NCBI RefSeq assembly: GCF_019966595.1
Contig: NZ_JAINFJ010000002.1
Coordinates: 83,330 to 147,329, forward strand
Direction of reading: 5' to 3'
Origin: Oricola indica
Lineage (GTDB): Bacteria > Pseudomonadota > Alphaproteobacteria > Rhizobiales > Rhizobiaceae
Length of the DNA: 64,000 bases
The notes under the pieces were generated by a model. That model was not told the origin of the DNA and did no database searches. It saw only the letters and a list, made by a program, of their open reading frames with translations. Positions within the stretch are counted from its first letter, which is position 1. Each line of letters opens with the position of its first letter. This document shows, piece after piece, positions 17,335 through 25,499 of this stretch. The position numbers and the translations under genes were made by a program.

Positions 17335-18276
17335 ATGGAAGCCTTCGATATCCTGCTGACGACGAGTTTCTGGGTGGCGGCGATCCGCATCGCTTCGCCG
17401 CTGATCTTCGCGACGATGGGCGAACTGATCTGCGAACGGGCGGGCGTGCTCAATCTCGGTATCGAGGGGATCATGACCGCCGGGGCCTTCGCCGGCTGGA
17501 TCACGGTCTATGCCGGCGGCGATCTCTGGCTCGGCGTGGCGGTGGCGGCGCTGACCGGCGTCGTCTTCGGATTGTTGCACGGTTTCCTGACCGTCCCGCT
17601 CGGCCTGTCGCAGCACGTCACCGGCATCGGCATCACGCTGCTGGCGACCAGCCTGACCTATTTCACCTATCGCGTCTCGCTGCCGGAGGTGACGTCGCCA
17701 CCCAAGATCGAGCCGTTCCAGCCCTTCGCCATTCCCGGCCTGTCGGACATACCGCTTATCGGCCCTGCCCTGTTCAACCAGACGCCGCTGACATATCTCG
17801 CCTATGTCACCGTCGCGCTCGTCGCGTGGGTTCTCTATCGCACGCCGGTGGGAATCGCCGTGCGCGCGGTCGGGGAAAACCCCTCCGCCGTCGAGGCGCA
17901 GGGCATCAGCGTCACGGCAATGCGCATGGGCGCGGTCGCCGTCGGGTCCGCGCTGATGGCGGTCGGCGGCGCGTTCCTGACCATGAGCGCCTTCAATTCC
18001 TTCTTCTTCGAGATGATCAACGGACGCGGCTGGATCTGCATCGCGCTCGTCGTCTTCGGATCATGGCGGCCGGGCAAGGCGCTGATCGGCGCGATCCTGT
18101 TCGCTGCCTTCGACGCGTACCAGGTCCGCCTCCAGCAGGTGACCGGGGGTGTCATCCCCTACCAGATATTCCTGATGATGCCCTATGTGCTATCCATCCT
18201 CGCACTTATTGTCGTGGCGCGGCGTGCGACCTATCCGAAGGCGCTGATGGTCCCCTATCAAAAAGGTGAGAGATGA
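17335..18276 (+). CDS. Nucleoside-type ABC transporter permease 2
   Basis: A 313-residue membrane protein, the YufQ/NupQ partner. Diagnostic parts are PLIFATMGELICERAGVLNL then GIEGIMTAGAFAG near the start, and the cytoplasmic loop RAVGENPSAVEAQGISVTAM. The start at 17335 lies 2 bp after the previous stop; longer in-frame codons upstream would run through the first permease gene. The stop overlaps the start of the deaminase gene by 4 nt, tying the imported compound to that enzyme. Confidence 0.92.
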   Translation: MEAFDILLTTSFWVAAIRIASPLIFATMGELICERAGVLNLGIEGIMTAGAFAGWITVYAGGDLWLGVAVAALTGVVFGLLHGFLTVPLGLSQHVTGIGITLLATSLTYFTYRVSLPEVTSPPKIEPFQPFAIPGLSDIPLIGPALFNQTPLTYLAYVTVALVAWVLYRTPVGIAVRAVGENPSAVEAQGISVTAMRMGAVAVGSALMAVGGAFLTMSAFNSFFFEMINGRGWICIALVVFGSWRPGKALIGAILFAAFDAYQVRLQQVTGGVIPYQIFLMMPYVLSILALIVVARRATYPKALMVPYQKGER

Positions 18277-19559
18277 GTTTCGACCTGCTGTTGAAGGGCG
18301 GCGTCCTGCCCGACGGAACATCGGCGGATATCGCGATCGCGGGCGACACGATCGCCGCGATCGAGCCGGACATCACCGCCGAGGCCGGCGAGACCATCGA
18401 CATATCCGGCAATCTCGTCTCGCCGCCTTTCATCGATCCGCATTTCCACATGGACGCGACGCTTTCCTATGGCCTGCCGCGCATCAACGCGTCCGGCACG
18501 TTGCTCGAAGGCATCTCGCTGTGGGGCGAATTGAAGCCACTCCTGACCGAAGAAGCCGTCGTGGAGCGGGCGCTGGCCTATTGCGACTGGGCCGTCTCGA
18601 TGGGCCTGCTCGCCATCCGGTCCCATGTCGACACCTCCGACGACAACGCGATGACCGGCGTGCGCGGATTGCTGGCCGTGCGCGAGATGGTGAAACCCTA
18701 TCTCGACCTGCAGCTCGTCGCTTTCCCGCAGGACGGGTTCTATCGCGCGCCCAAGGCCCGCGAAATCACCATCCAGGCGCTGGATATGGGCGTCGATGTC
18801 GTCGGCGGCATCCCGCATTTCGAGCGGACGATGGAGGACGGCCGACGCTCGGTGACCGAGCTTTGCGAGATCGCCGCGGAGCGCGGACTGCGCGTTGACC
18901 TCCACTGTGACGAAACCGACGACCCGATGTCACGCCACGTCGAACAGCTCGCCTACGAGACGCAGCGGCTCGGCCTGCAGGGCCGGGTGAACGGATCGCA
19001 TCTGACCTCGATGCATTCGATGGACAATTACTATGTCTCCAAACTGCTGCCGCTGATGGCCGAAGCGCAGGTTTCGGCGGTTCCCAATCCCCTGATCAAC
19101 ATCACGATCCAGGGCCGCCACGACACCTATCCGAAACGGCGCGGCCTGACCCGCGTGCCCGAGATGCTCGCCCATGGCATCCGCGTCGCATGGGGGCAGG
19201 ACTGTGTTCTCGATCCATGGTATCCGCTCGGCACCGCCGACATGCTCGACGTCGCCTTCATGGGCCTCCACGTCGCCCAAATGACGAGCCCGGCGGAGAT
19301 GCGCCGTTGTTTCGACATGGTCACGACGGAAACTGCCGCGATCATGGGGTTGGAGGATTACGGGTTGGAAAAGGGCAAGAGGGCCAGTCTGGTCGTACTC
19401 GACGCTGGCGATCCTATCGAGGCGATCCGCTTGCGGCCGGGACGACTGCTGGTCGTGTCGAAGGGAAATGTCGTCGCGCGGCGCGCAAAGGGCGAGAGCG
19501 CGATGTCGCTGCCCGGACGCCCCGCCAGTGTGACCCGGCGTTTCCAGCCGCCGGCGTAA
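18273..19559 (+). CDS. CodA-like amidohydrolase (cytosine deaminase family)
   Basis: A 428-residue amidohydrolase predicted to deaminate a cyclic amidine such as a pyrimidine or purine base. Metal and substrate positions can be aligned to E. coli CodA: the DPHFHMD metal motif, FPQ (CodA Q156), LHCDE (H214 and E217), the His in GSHLTSMHS (H246), NPLINITIQGRHDTYPKRRG, and the strand ending WGQDCVLDPWYPLG. The last motif is GHDD in CodA; here it is GQDC, so D310 keeps the metal ligand but Cys311 replaces CodA D314, which contacts the substrate. A substrate other than cytosine is therefore likely. It is the terminal gene of the BMP transporter operon. Confidence 0.85.
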   Translation: MSFDLLLKGGVLPDGTSADIAIAGDTIAAIEPDITAEAGETIDISGNLVSPPFIDPHFHMDATLSYGLPRINASGTLLEGISLWGELKPLLTEEAVVERALAYCDWAVSMGLLAIRSHVDTSDDNAMTGVRGLLAVREMVKPYLDLQLVAFPQDGFYRAPKAREITIQALDMGVDVVGGIPHFERTMEDGRRSVTELCEIAAERGLRVDLHCDETDDPMSRHVEQLAYETQRLGLQGRVNGSHLTSMHSMDNYYVSKLLPLMAEAQVSAVPNPLINITIQGRHDTYPKRRGLTRVPEMLAHGIRVAWGQDCVLDPWYPLGTADMLDVAFMGLHVAQMTSPAEMRRCFDMVTTETAAIMGLEDYGLEKGKRASLVVLDAGDPIEAIRLRPGRLLVVSKGNVVARRAKGESAMSLPGRPASVTRRFQPPA

Positions 19560-19566
19560 ACACTCC

Positions 19567-19851
19567 ATGGTTCAGTTCCTCGCCTATGCCGGTATTGCCG
19601 GCCTCGTCGTCAGCATTGCCATCGGGATCATCGGCGCCGTGATGGCGATCAGGCCGTGGCCCGCCTACGTCGCGCGCTGCCATGCGCAGGGCGAACAGCC
19701 GGGCTTCGTGTGGTCCAACCGCTATATCGACTCCATCGCCGACGAAAAGAAGCGCAAGTCCGTCAAACGCGGCATCGTTCTGCACGGCATCGGTCTTGCC
19801 GGCCTCATCCTCTTCTTCCCGTTCGTTCTCCTGTCGGGGATCGCGTCTTGA
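19567..19851 (+). CDS. Small membrane protein, function unknown
   Basis: A 94-residue protein with one hydrophobic helix at about 4-26 and another at about 72-92, joined by a basic, soluble segment (SNRYIDSIADEKKRKSVKRG). I do not recognise a family. It begins 7 bp after the deaminase stop, but it is followed by further unrelated small membrane proteins (19868, 20823, 21299), so it more likely opens that uncharacterised group than belongs to the transporter operon. Confidence 0.6.
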   Translation: MVQFLAYAGIAGLVVSIAIGIIGAVMAIRPWPAYVARCHAQGEQPGFVWSNRYIDSIADEKKRKSVKRGIVLHGIGLAGLILFFPFVLLSGIAS

Positions 19852-19867
19852 CGGAGAAACCGGTGAG

Positions 19868-20803
19868 ATGAACCTGCTTGGCAAGATATTTTTCGGCACG
19901 ATCCTCGTCATCGTGCTGCTGGCGATCTGGCTTTTCGGATCGCCTCCGGCAATCTCGATATTCTGGGAACGCACCGACGTCACCGTCATGCGTCACGACA
20001 CGCGCGAGGTGTATGACGGCTGGGGCAATGTGGTTCGGACCGATCCGATCGTCGAGATCGATAACGGCCGGGTCATCAGGACGCCAATTCGCCTTCTGGT
20101 CAGGAACGCGGTGGATGGCCGGGACGCGGTTGTGGATGCCTGGCCGGTCGGGGCCACGGTCAGTGCGCGGCTCGCGCCGGGCGGCAATGTCGCCTACCCG
20201 GCAACCTGGCGACCTTTCCTTCTCATTCCCGCGATTGCCTTCACGATCGTTGCGGCATTCATCGGCTTTCTCTTTTTCCGACCCTTTTTCGAACGCCGAT
20301 GGCGCAGCCAGGGCGGTGACGCGGTTCGCAGCAATGCCGGCTATTCCTTCCGGCCGATCGCGTTCGGTTTCGGCATGGCATTCACGGCCGTGCCCCTCAT
20401 TCTGCTTTATGCGATGTGGACTTTCGGCGACCCTCCTCCCTACTCGATAACATGGCCGCGCCACGACATGCGGGTCGTCGACTCGCGCGTTCGGCCACAT
20501 CAGGTCGGCAACGGAAACATCGCGGCCTATCTCGATGTCGAAGTCGAATTTCCCGACGCGATCAACAACGAGAAAATTCTCCTTCAGGGTATCACCTATG
20601 GCTGGGTGCCCATTCCCGAGGCGCGCGAGTTGCGCGAAGCGCGTTACCTGCCCGGCGAAACCGTGCGTGCCATGCAATCGCCCGATGGCACGTTCTACGT
20701 TGTGCGCTGGCGGTTTTCCGATTTCCTCGCCTTCTTCATCATTCCGCTGGCGTTGATCACCGTGCCCATCGGTTTGTTTGCCATGCGACTGGCGCTTGTC
20801 TAG
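19868..20803 (+). CDS. Membrane protein with two tandem DUF3592-like halves
   Basis: A 311-residue protein whose two halves share one plan. Each has a hydrophobic helix (about 5-25 and 158-180), then a WTFGDPPPYSITWPRHD-like stretch (first copy WLFGSPPAISIFWERTD), a beta-rich domain, and a closing helix (about 118-140 and 282-305). This indicates an internal duplication. The beta segments with a Y-x-V-x-G-x-x-V feel resemble DUF3592 proteins, but I cannot assign a function. It starts 16 bp after the preceding small membrane protein and is followed 19 bp later by another, so co-transcription is likely. Confidence 0.65.
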   Translation: MNLLGKIFFGTILVIVLLAIWLFGSPPAISIFWERTDVTVMRHDTREVYDGWGNVVRTDPIVEIDNGRVIRTPIRLLVRNAVDGRDAVVDAWPVGATVSARLAPGGNVAYPATWRPFLLIPAIAFTIVAAFIGFLFFRPFFERRWRSQGGDAVRSNAGYSFRPIAFGFGMAFTAVPLILLYAMWTFGDPPPYSITWPRHDMRVVDSRVRPHQVGNGNIAAYLDVEVEFPDAINNEKILLQGITYGWVPIPEARELREARYLPGETVRAMQSPDGTFYVVRWRFSDFLAFFIIPLALITVPIGLFAMRLALV

Positions 20804-20822
20804 ACACTCCGGGGGATCGGTC

Positions 20823-21302
20823 ATGGCATTCGCGGCACGTTACGAGGATACGGTTCGCACGGGGACGCTCTTCGCGGCGATCGCCGGTTTCGTGGCGAGC
20901 GCTCTCGCGGTCTTCATCATCACCGATGACTTTATCGGCGCCGGCCAGGTCCAGATCATAAGCCTGTCCGCCATTATCGGCGGCACGGCCTCCATGGCGG
21001 CGGCGTGGCGATGGCTCGTACCGGGTCATGACGGTTTCGGCATGTGGCGCGCCGTCGGAGCGGGCGCGGTGTCGGCAATCGCCTCGTCGGTCTTCATGTG
21101 GCTGATCGCGTTCGTCGCTTTTCTCTCCGACATGGCAAGCGACCCGCTCAGCATGATCGAGATGATCCGGCGGGCGCTCATGCTCTCGTTCTACTTCGCC
21201 ATCATCGGCAACATCCTCGTCGGGTGGGTCACGATCCCGCTCGGCATCGCCGCCGCCTGCGTGGTCACCGCCTGGGCGCAAAAACGGATCGAAACGCCAT
21301 GA
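20823..21302 (+). CDS. Four-helix membrane protein, function unknown
   Basis: A 159-residue protein with hydrophobic segments at about 14-35, 41-60, 75-100 and 122-148. No catalytic motif or recognised family was found. The stop overlaps the start of the next gene (ATGA at 21299-21302), so both are translated together. It lies in a run of four plus-strand genes for uncharacterised membrane proteins between the nucleobase transporter operon and the exported protease genes. Confidence 0.6.
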   Translation: MAFAARYEDTVRTGTLFAAIAGFVASALAVFIITDDFIGAGQVQIISLSAIIGGTASMAAAWRWLVPGHDGFGMWRAVGAGAVSAIASSVFMWLIAFVAFLSDMASDPLSMIEMIRRALMLSFYFAIIGNILVGWVTIPLGIAAACVVTAWAQKRIETP

Positions 21303-21931
21303 CCGAACTTCCCGTTCGCGTGACATACAAGCCGGCGCTTCTGGCCGGCAGTCAGACCGTCGAGATCGGCGAGACGCATCTGACCTGTTCGGACAATGAT
21401 GGCCGCGAGAAATGGCGGCTCGCCTGGCCTGATATCTCCCGCGCCGCATTCGTGGAGCACACGATCCGTGGATCGCGGCTCAGCCGGATCGACCTGATCA
21501 CGGCGAACGACGCGCAAAAGTTTTCTCTCAGCCGCACCACCTACGCGGCCCGTTCGATGAGCGATCCGGATTATGTGAGCTTTCTTTCCGCAGTCGGCGC
21601 CATCGCGACCAGGCTCGGCGAAGTCGCTCCGGACCTTCCGGTCACGATCGGAGAATATGGCCGCTCCCGGCTCGCGATGTTCATTGTCGGCGCCCTGTGC
21701 CTCATCGGCGGCGTCGGCATCGGCATCGCCGCTCTCGCGGACGGCCGCGGCGACCGGTTGATGGGCGAAGCCATGACGCCGCTCGCCCTGATGATCCTGG
21801 TTGGCATATTCTACTCATGGAAGCACGCGCCATGGCGCGCCAGCGAAAGCCTGTCCGCGAAGATCTTTGCGGTGGTGTTCGCCAAAACCGACGCCCCGGA
21901 AACGGAACCGGGGCCTAATCCTCCAGCGTAA
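21299..21931 (+). CDS. Membrane-anchored protein with PH-like N-terminal domain, function unknown
   Basis: A 210-residue protein. Residues 1-115 look beta-rich (VRVTYKPALLAGSQTVEIGE, REKWRLAWPDISRAAF, RIDLITANDAQKFSLSR), a pattern like bacterial PH-type domains, followed by two hydrophobic helices at about 122-145 and 160-176. Its 3' end overlaps the convergent gene at 21915-22853 by 17 bp. The assignment to a PH-like fold is inference from strand pattern only. Confidence 0.55.
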   Translation: MTELPVRVTYKPALLAGSQTVEIGETHLTCSDNDGREKWRLAWPDISRAAFVEHTIRGSRLSRIDLITANDAQKFSLSRTTYAARSMSDPDYVSFLSAVGAIATRLGEVAPDLPVTIGEYGRSRLAMFIVGALCLIGGVGIGIAALADGRGDRLMGEAMTPLALMILVGIFYSWKHAPWRASESLSAKIFAVVFAKTDAPETEPGPNPPA

Positions 21932-22853
21932 CGAGTTCGCCGCTCACATCCCGATAGCGCACCTGGATGTGCTCCACCCCCGACGCACGCAGTTCCGCAC
22001 GCATCGCAGCCGCCAGTTGGGCCGCGCGTTCGACATGGCGCGCCTGTTGACCCTCCGCCCACATGGCAACGGGCTCCTCATCCACCTCTTCACAGGCGGC
22101 ATCGAACTCGTCCTGCCACGCGGTGAGTTCGTCCGCGAGCTTGCCGGACAGGCCGAGACGGATCGGTGAATTGTATTCCGCATCGTCCTCGAAAAATTCG
22201 ATATGGACCGGCCAGGCCCAGTGCTCCGGCGAAAGACTGAGCGCACGGATCCGCGTCATGTCCATCAGCGCCTCGTCAGGTTCGACCGGTTCCAGTCCGG
22301 CCCCAAGCCCACCATTTCCGGCCGGCATGCGGGACCTGATCGCGACCCAGACGACATAGACGGCGAGCATGGACCCTGCGGCGACGAGTGAAGGCATTCC
22401 GTCGCCCGTCAACGGAAGAAGCTTGCCCGAAAGCCCTGCCGCCGCGACACCGAGCGCGCACGCGCCGAAAATGAAGGCGGCGTTTATGGTTTGCCTGCGC
22501 CCGGCCGGGTCCGGCTCCTCATCGCGATCGAAATAGCGCGGCGCCAGCCATGTCAGGTAGATGACCTGTTGCAGCATAGCAGCCGCGAACAGCCAGACGG
22601 CGATGCCGGACAGGACGAGCAGCGCCGCGCCGGACGCGAAGACGAGGATCGCGCCCGATGTCATCCACGCGGTCTCGAAACGCTCGAGCCGGCTGGGCTT
22701 TTCAAAGGAGATCATTTCGATTGCGCGTGTAAGCACCCGGTCAAGCATCACCTGGCGCGCGAGCACGAGCCCCGCGAAAATGTAGAAGAGGCCGATGACC
22801 GCAAGGAGGACGCCGGGAAAGCCTGCCAGCCTTTCGAGATAGGGTTCGAACAC
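21915..22853 (-). CDS. Multi-helix membrane protein with acidic soluble tail, function unknown
   Basis: A 312-residue protein with hydrophobic helices near 12-34, 62-85, 87-105, 125-145 and 153-172, then an acidic C-terminal region (about 190-312, with stretches such as FFEDDAEYNSPIRLG and ACEEVDEEPVAM). I do not recognise a family. It faces the preceding four-gene group tail to tail, overlapping by 17 bp, and its promoter lies in the 512-bp gap before the caspase-like gene, from which it diverges. Confidence 0.55.
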   Translation of the reverse strand: MFEPYLERLAGFPGVLLAVIGLFYIFAGLVLARQVMLDRVLTRAIEMISFEKPSRLERFETAWMTSGAILVFASGAALLVLSGIAVWLFAAAMLQQVIYLTWLAPRYFDRDEEPDPAGRRQTINAAFIFGACALGVAAAGLSGKLLPLTGDGMPSLVAAGSMLAVYVVWVAIRSRMPAGNGGLGAGLEPVEPDEALMDMTRIRALSLSPEHWAWPVHIEFFEDDAEYNSPIRLGLSGKLADELTAWQDEFDAACEEVDEEPVAMWAEGQQARHVERAAQLAAAMRAELRASGVEHIQVRYRDVSGELVTLED

Positions 22854-23365
22854 GTCGTCAGCCCTTCATTTGCCTACGTTTCCCGGCTGCCGTCGTCGCA
22901 ACCACAACCCGTTAGCGGAAGTATCCCCGCGAAAGCGCCCCCCTGAACAGAGGGTTGACCGGGTAACCGCATGCCCGCTTTCTGCCACAAAGCTGCGCGG
23001 CAGTCCGCTAAATGCAGCGATTACGGCGCTTTATCGAGAAAATACGCGATGCATTTTTTGCATTTCCCGGTTGCATGCGGCGACTTCGCGGCTACCGTGC
23101 AAAATACCAAGATTTCAGGGGTTGGGAGGCTGAAATTGGCGAATTGTGCGTGTCGTGCATCGGCGGCTGACCACTCCCGGAATCATCACCAGACATTACC
23201 GCTTGAAAGATTCTGCGAGAACCGCCCAATTTTCTCCATGCTTGAACCGAAACTTCTGGCCGCGACCAGAACATGTACGCCCCGCAAGCCGGGCGCGGAA
23301 ATGACAGGACCCGGAGCGCCAATGCCTTCGCGCAGGCGAACCGGAGCACGATTTGAGGGAACGGG
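22854..23365. other. 512-bp non-coding gap upstream of the exported caspase/CHAT/S1 genes
   Basis: No convincing gene was found. The gap separates two divergent transcription units and so must hold both promoters. Visible features are an AT-rich stretch at 23040-23065 with small arms ATGCA (23049-23053) and TGCAT (23059-23063) around five Ts, and a repeated GCAT core nearby. The segment 23100-23220 is less GC-rich than its surroundings. I could not define a -35/-10 pair with confidence. Confidence 0.5.
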
Positions 23366-25474
23366 ATGATGAAGTGGTCTTTGAAGACACGAGCTGCGCT
23401 TGCGGCCGCACTTGCGGCCGGAACGCTTCTGGCCGGACCGGCATGGGCGCGCACGAACCATGCCCTGATCGTGGCCGTTTCGAAATATCCCAATCTGTCG
23501 GAAGACAAGTGGCTCAACGGGCCGGTAAATGATGCGAAACTGGTGCGCCAGTATCTGCTCGAAGGTGCGCCCCTCGATTTCGAGGAAAGCGAGATCACCG
23601 TTCTTGCAGACGGGATCGAAGGCGCGGCGGAACCGACCGGCGACCATATTCGCGAGGCCTTCGCCAGCCTCGCCGAAGAGGTCGAGCCCGGCGATTTCGT
23701 CTTCCTGCATTTTTCCGGCCACGGATCGCAGGCACCCGCCCTCGTGCCGGGCTCCGAGCAGGACGGCATGGACGAACTGTTCCTGCCCGCCGACATCTCC
23801 GGCTGGGACCAGGCAACCGGCACGGTTCCCAATGCGCTTGTCGACGATGAACTCGGCGCGATGATCACGGCGCTGACGGACAAGGGTGCGAATATCTGGG
23901 CCATCTTCGACAGCTGCCACTCGGGCACCGTGACCCGCGCGGCGCCGTCCGGCGATCCTCTGGACGCCGAAAAGTCCCGTGACATCAGCCCGGCCGCTCT
24001 CGGCATCCCGCAGGACGTGCTGGACGCCGTCGAGCCGATCCGGACCCGCAGCGGAACGCCCGAACCCGAAATCGCGACGATCGAGACCACCGGCTCCACC
24101 GAAGGCCAGCAGGTTTTCTTCTATGCCGCGCAAACCAACGAAACGACGCCGGAGATGCGGCTTCCCGCGGACGATCCGGACCGCGTGTCGCACGGGCTTT
24201 TCACCTTCACCCTGTTCGAGACGCTGGCGCAGAACCCGGCGCTGACCTATCGCCAGTTGGGCGAGGAAGTGCTGCGCCGCTATTCGATCGGTTACCGGGT
24301 CCAGCCGACACCGCTCTTCGAAGGCGCACTCGATGCCCCCGTGTTCGGCGCGGCGGACGGAGAAGCGGGCCGTATCCAGCAATGGCCGGTCAAGCAGGAC
24401 GGCGGAAAGCGGATCTTCTCGGCCGGACGCCTGCACGGCATTTCGGTCGGCGACGAACTCGCGCTGCTCGACAGTCCGGCTGCGAGCGACGACGAGAAGA
24501 TCGCGACGATCCGCGTTACCGCGACGAGCGATTTCCGTTCCGAATTCGAAATCGTGGATGGCGGTTTCGTCATGCTCGACACCGGTTTCTACGCCCGCAA
24601 GGCGCAAGAGGAGATGCGGTTTTCGATCGCGGTCGCAAAGCCGGATCTGTCCGAAGCGCCGGAGGCGACGCGCGCGGAGATCGATGCCGTCATCGAGGCG
24701 CTGGTCAACACCGAGAAAGAAGGTCTTCGGCTGGACATGGTTGAGCCGGGCGACAATGCGGACATCTACCTGCAAGTCGCCGACGGCGCCTTGTGGCTCG
24801 TGCCGCGCGGCGGCGAACTGGTCAGAGACGGGGCCAACAAAACCACTTCGATCGGCTATGCCGACCGAGAAACGAAGGAAACGACGTTCTATCTCGCCGA
24901 CAGTCTTTCGCGCATCGCCCGCGTCGCGAACCTTCTGAAGCTTGGCGGCGGTTCCGGCTCCGGCGGCGCCGGCCTGGAGATCAGCTATTCGATCCAGTAC
25001 CCGGACAGCGAAGAACGCATCCCGATCGCGCCGCCATCCATACCGCGTATCGAGCCCGGCGCCATCGTATGGGTCGAGGTCGGCAACAAGACCAACCGGC
25101 CGCTGGACCTCAACATCCTGTATACCGGCGTCAATTACTCGATCGACCACATGTTCAACGATCGCTTTCTTCCCGGTGAGTCACGCGCCATCGATCTTCT
25201 CGACGTCATCGAAGGCGACTATGGCCGCGAGCGGCTGATCGCCATCGTCACCCCGGTGGAGCCGCAATCGGTCGTCGCCGATTTCGGCTGGCTGTCGCAG
25301 CCCGAGCTTGGAAAAACACGCGCAGTCGCGCGCGGCGGGTTCAGCGCCATGCTCGAGGAAGCGGGCTTCGGCGAAAAGACACGCGCCGTCCGCAAGAGAT
25401 CGCGCGATGACGCTGGAGGCGGCATTTCCCAGGTCGCCGTCGAAACCGTCCCGCCCGGCTCGGTCTCGGACTAG
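23366..25474 (+). CDS. Secreted caspase-like (C14/metacaspase-type) peptidase with DUF4384-like C-terminal domain
   Basis: A 702-residue protein with a Sec signal peptide (about 1-29, LAGPAWA cleavage). The caspase-fold domain follows at once: NHALIVAVSKYP, the catalytic His119 in HFSGHGSQ, an acidic substrate-pocket region (SEQDGMDELFLPADISGW), and the catalytic Cys184 in FDSCHSGT. A middle region without clear homology (about 330-520) leads to a C-terminal beta domain (about 530-660: EISYSIQYPD, VWVEVGNKTNRPLDLNILY, FLPGESRAIDL) like the DUF4384 domain often fused to bacterial caspases. It probably acts in the periplasm or outside the cell. It is the first gene of a three-protease unit; the TPR-CHAT gene follows 25 bp later. 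Two adjacent Met codons (23366, 23369) are possible starts. Confidence 0.88.
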   Translation: MMKWSLKTRAALAAALAAGTLLAGPAWARTNHALIVAVSKYPNLSEDKWLNGPVNDAKLVRQYLLEGAPLDFEESEITVLADGIEGAAEPTGDHIREAFASLAEEVEPGDFVFLHFSGHGSQAPALVPGSEQDGMDELFLPADISGWDQATGTVPNALVDDELGAMITALTDKGANIWAIFDSCHSGTVTRAAPSGDPLDAEKSRDISPAALGIPQDVLDAVEPIRTRSGTPEPEIATIETTGSTEGQQVFFYAAQTNETTPEMRLPADDPDRVSHGLFTFTLFETLAQNPALTYRQLGEEVLRRYSIGYRVQPTPLFEGALDAPVFGAADGEAGRIQQWPVKQDGGKRIFSAGRLHGISVGDELALLDSPAASDDEKIATIRVTATSDFRSEFEIVDGGFVMLDTGFYARKAQEEMRFSIAVAKPDLSEAPEATRAEIDAVIEALVNTEKEGLRLDMVEPGDNADIYLQVADGALWLVPRGGELVRDGANKTTSIGYADRETKETTFYLADSLSRIARVANLLKLGGGSGSGGAGLEISYSIQYPDSEERIPIAPPSIPRIEPGAIVWVEVGNKTNRPLDLNILYTGVNYSIDHMFNDRFLPGESRAIDLLDVIEGDYGRERLIAIVTPVEPQSVVADFGWLSQPELGKTRAVARGGFSAMLEEAGFGEKTRAVRKRSRDDAGGGISQVAVETVPPGSVSD

Positions 25475-25499
25475 GTCGCGGAACGGTGGAGCCGATGAC

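Noticed and set aside
22870-23133. Small plus-strand frame in the 512-bp gap
   Set aside because: No ribosome site, no recognisable domain and atypical Arg/Pro/Cys content.
23186-25150. 654-codon minus-strand frame opposite the caspase-like gene
   Set aside because: Composition typical of an antisense shadow, while the plus strand has signal peptide, catalytic dyad and ribosome site.
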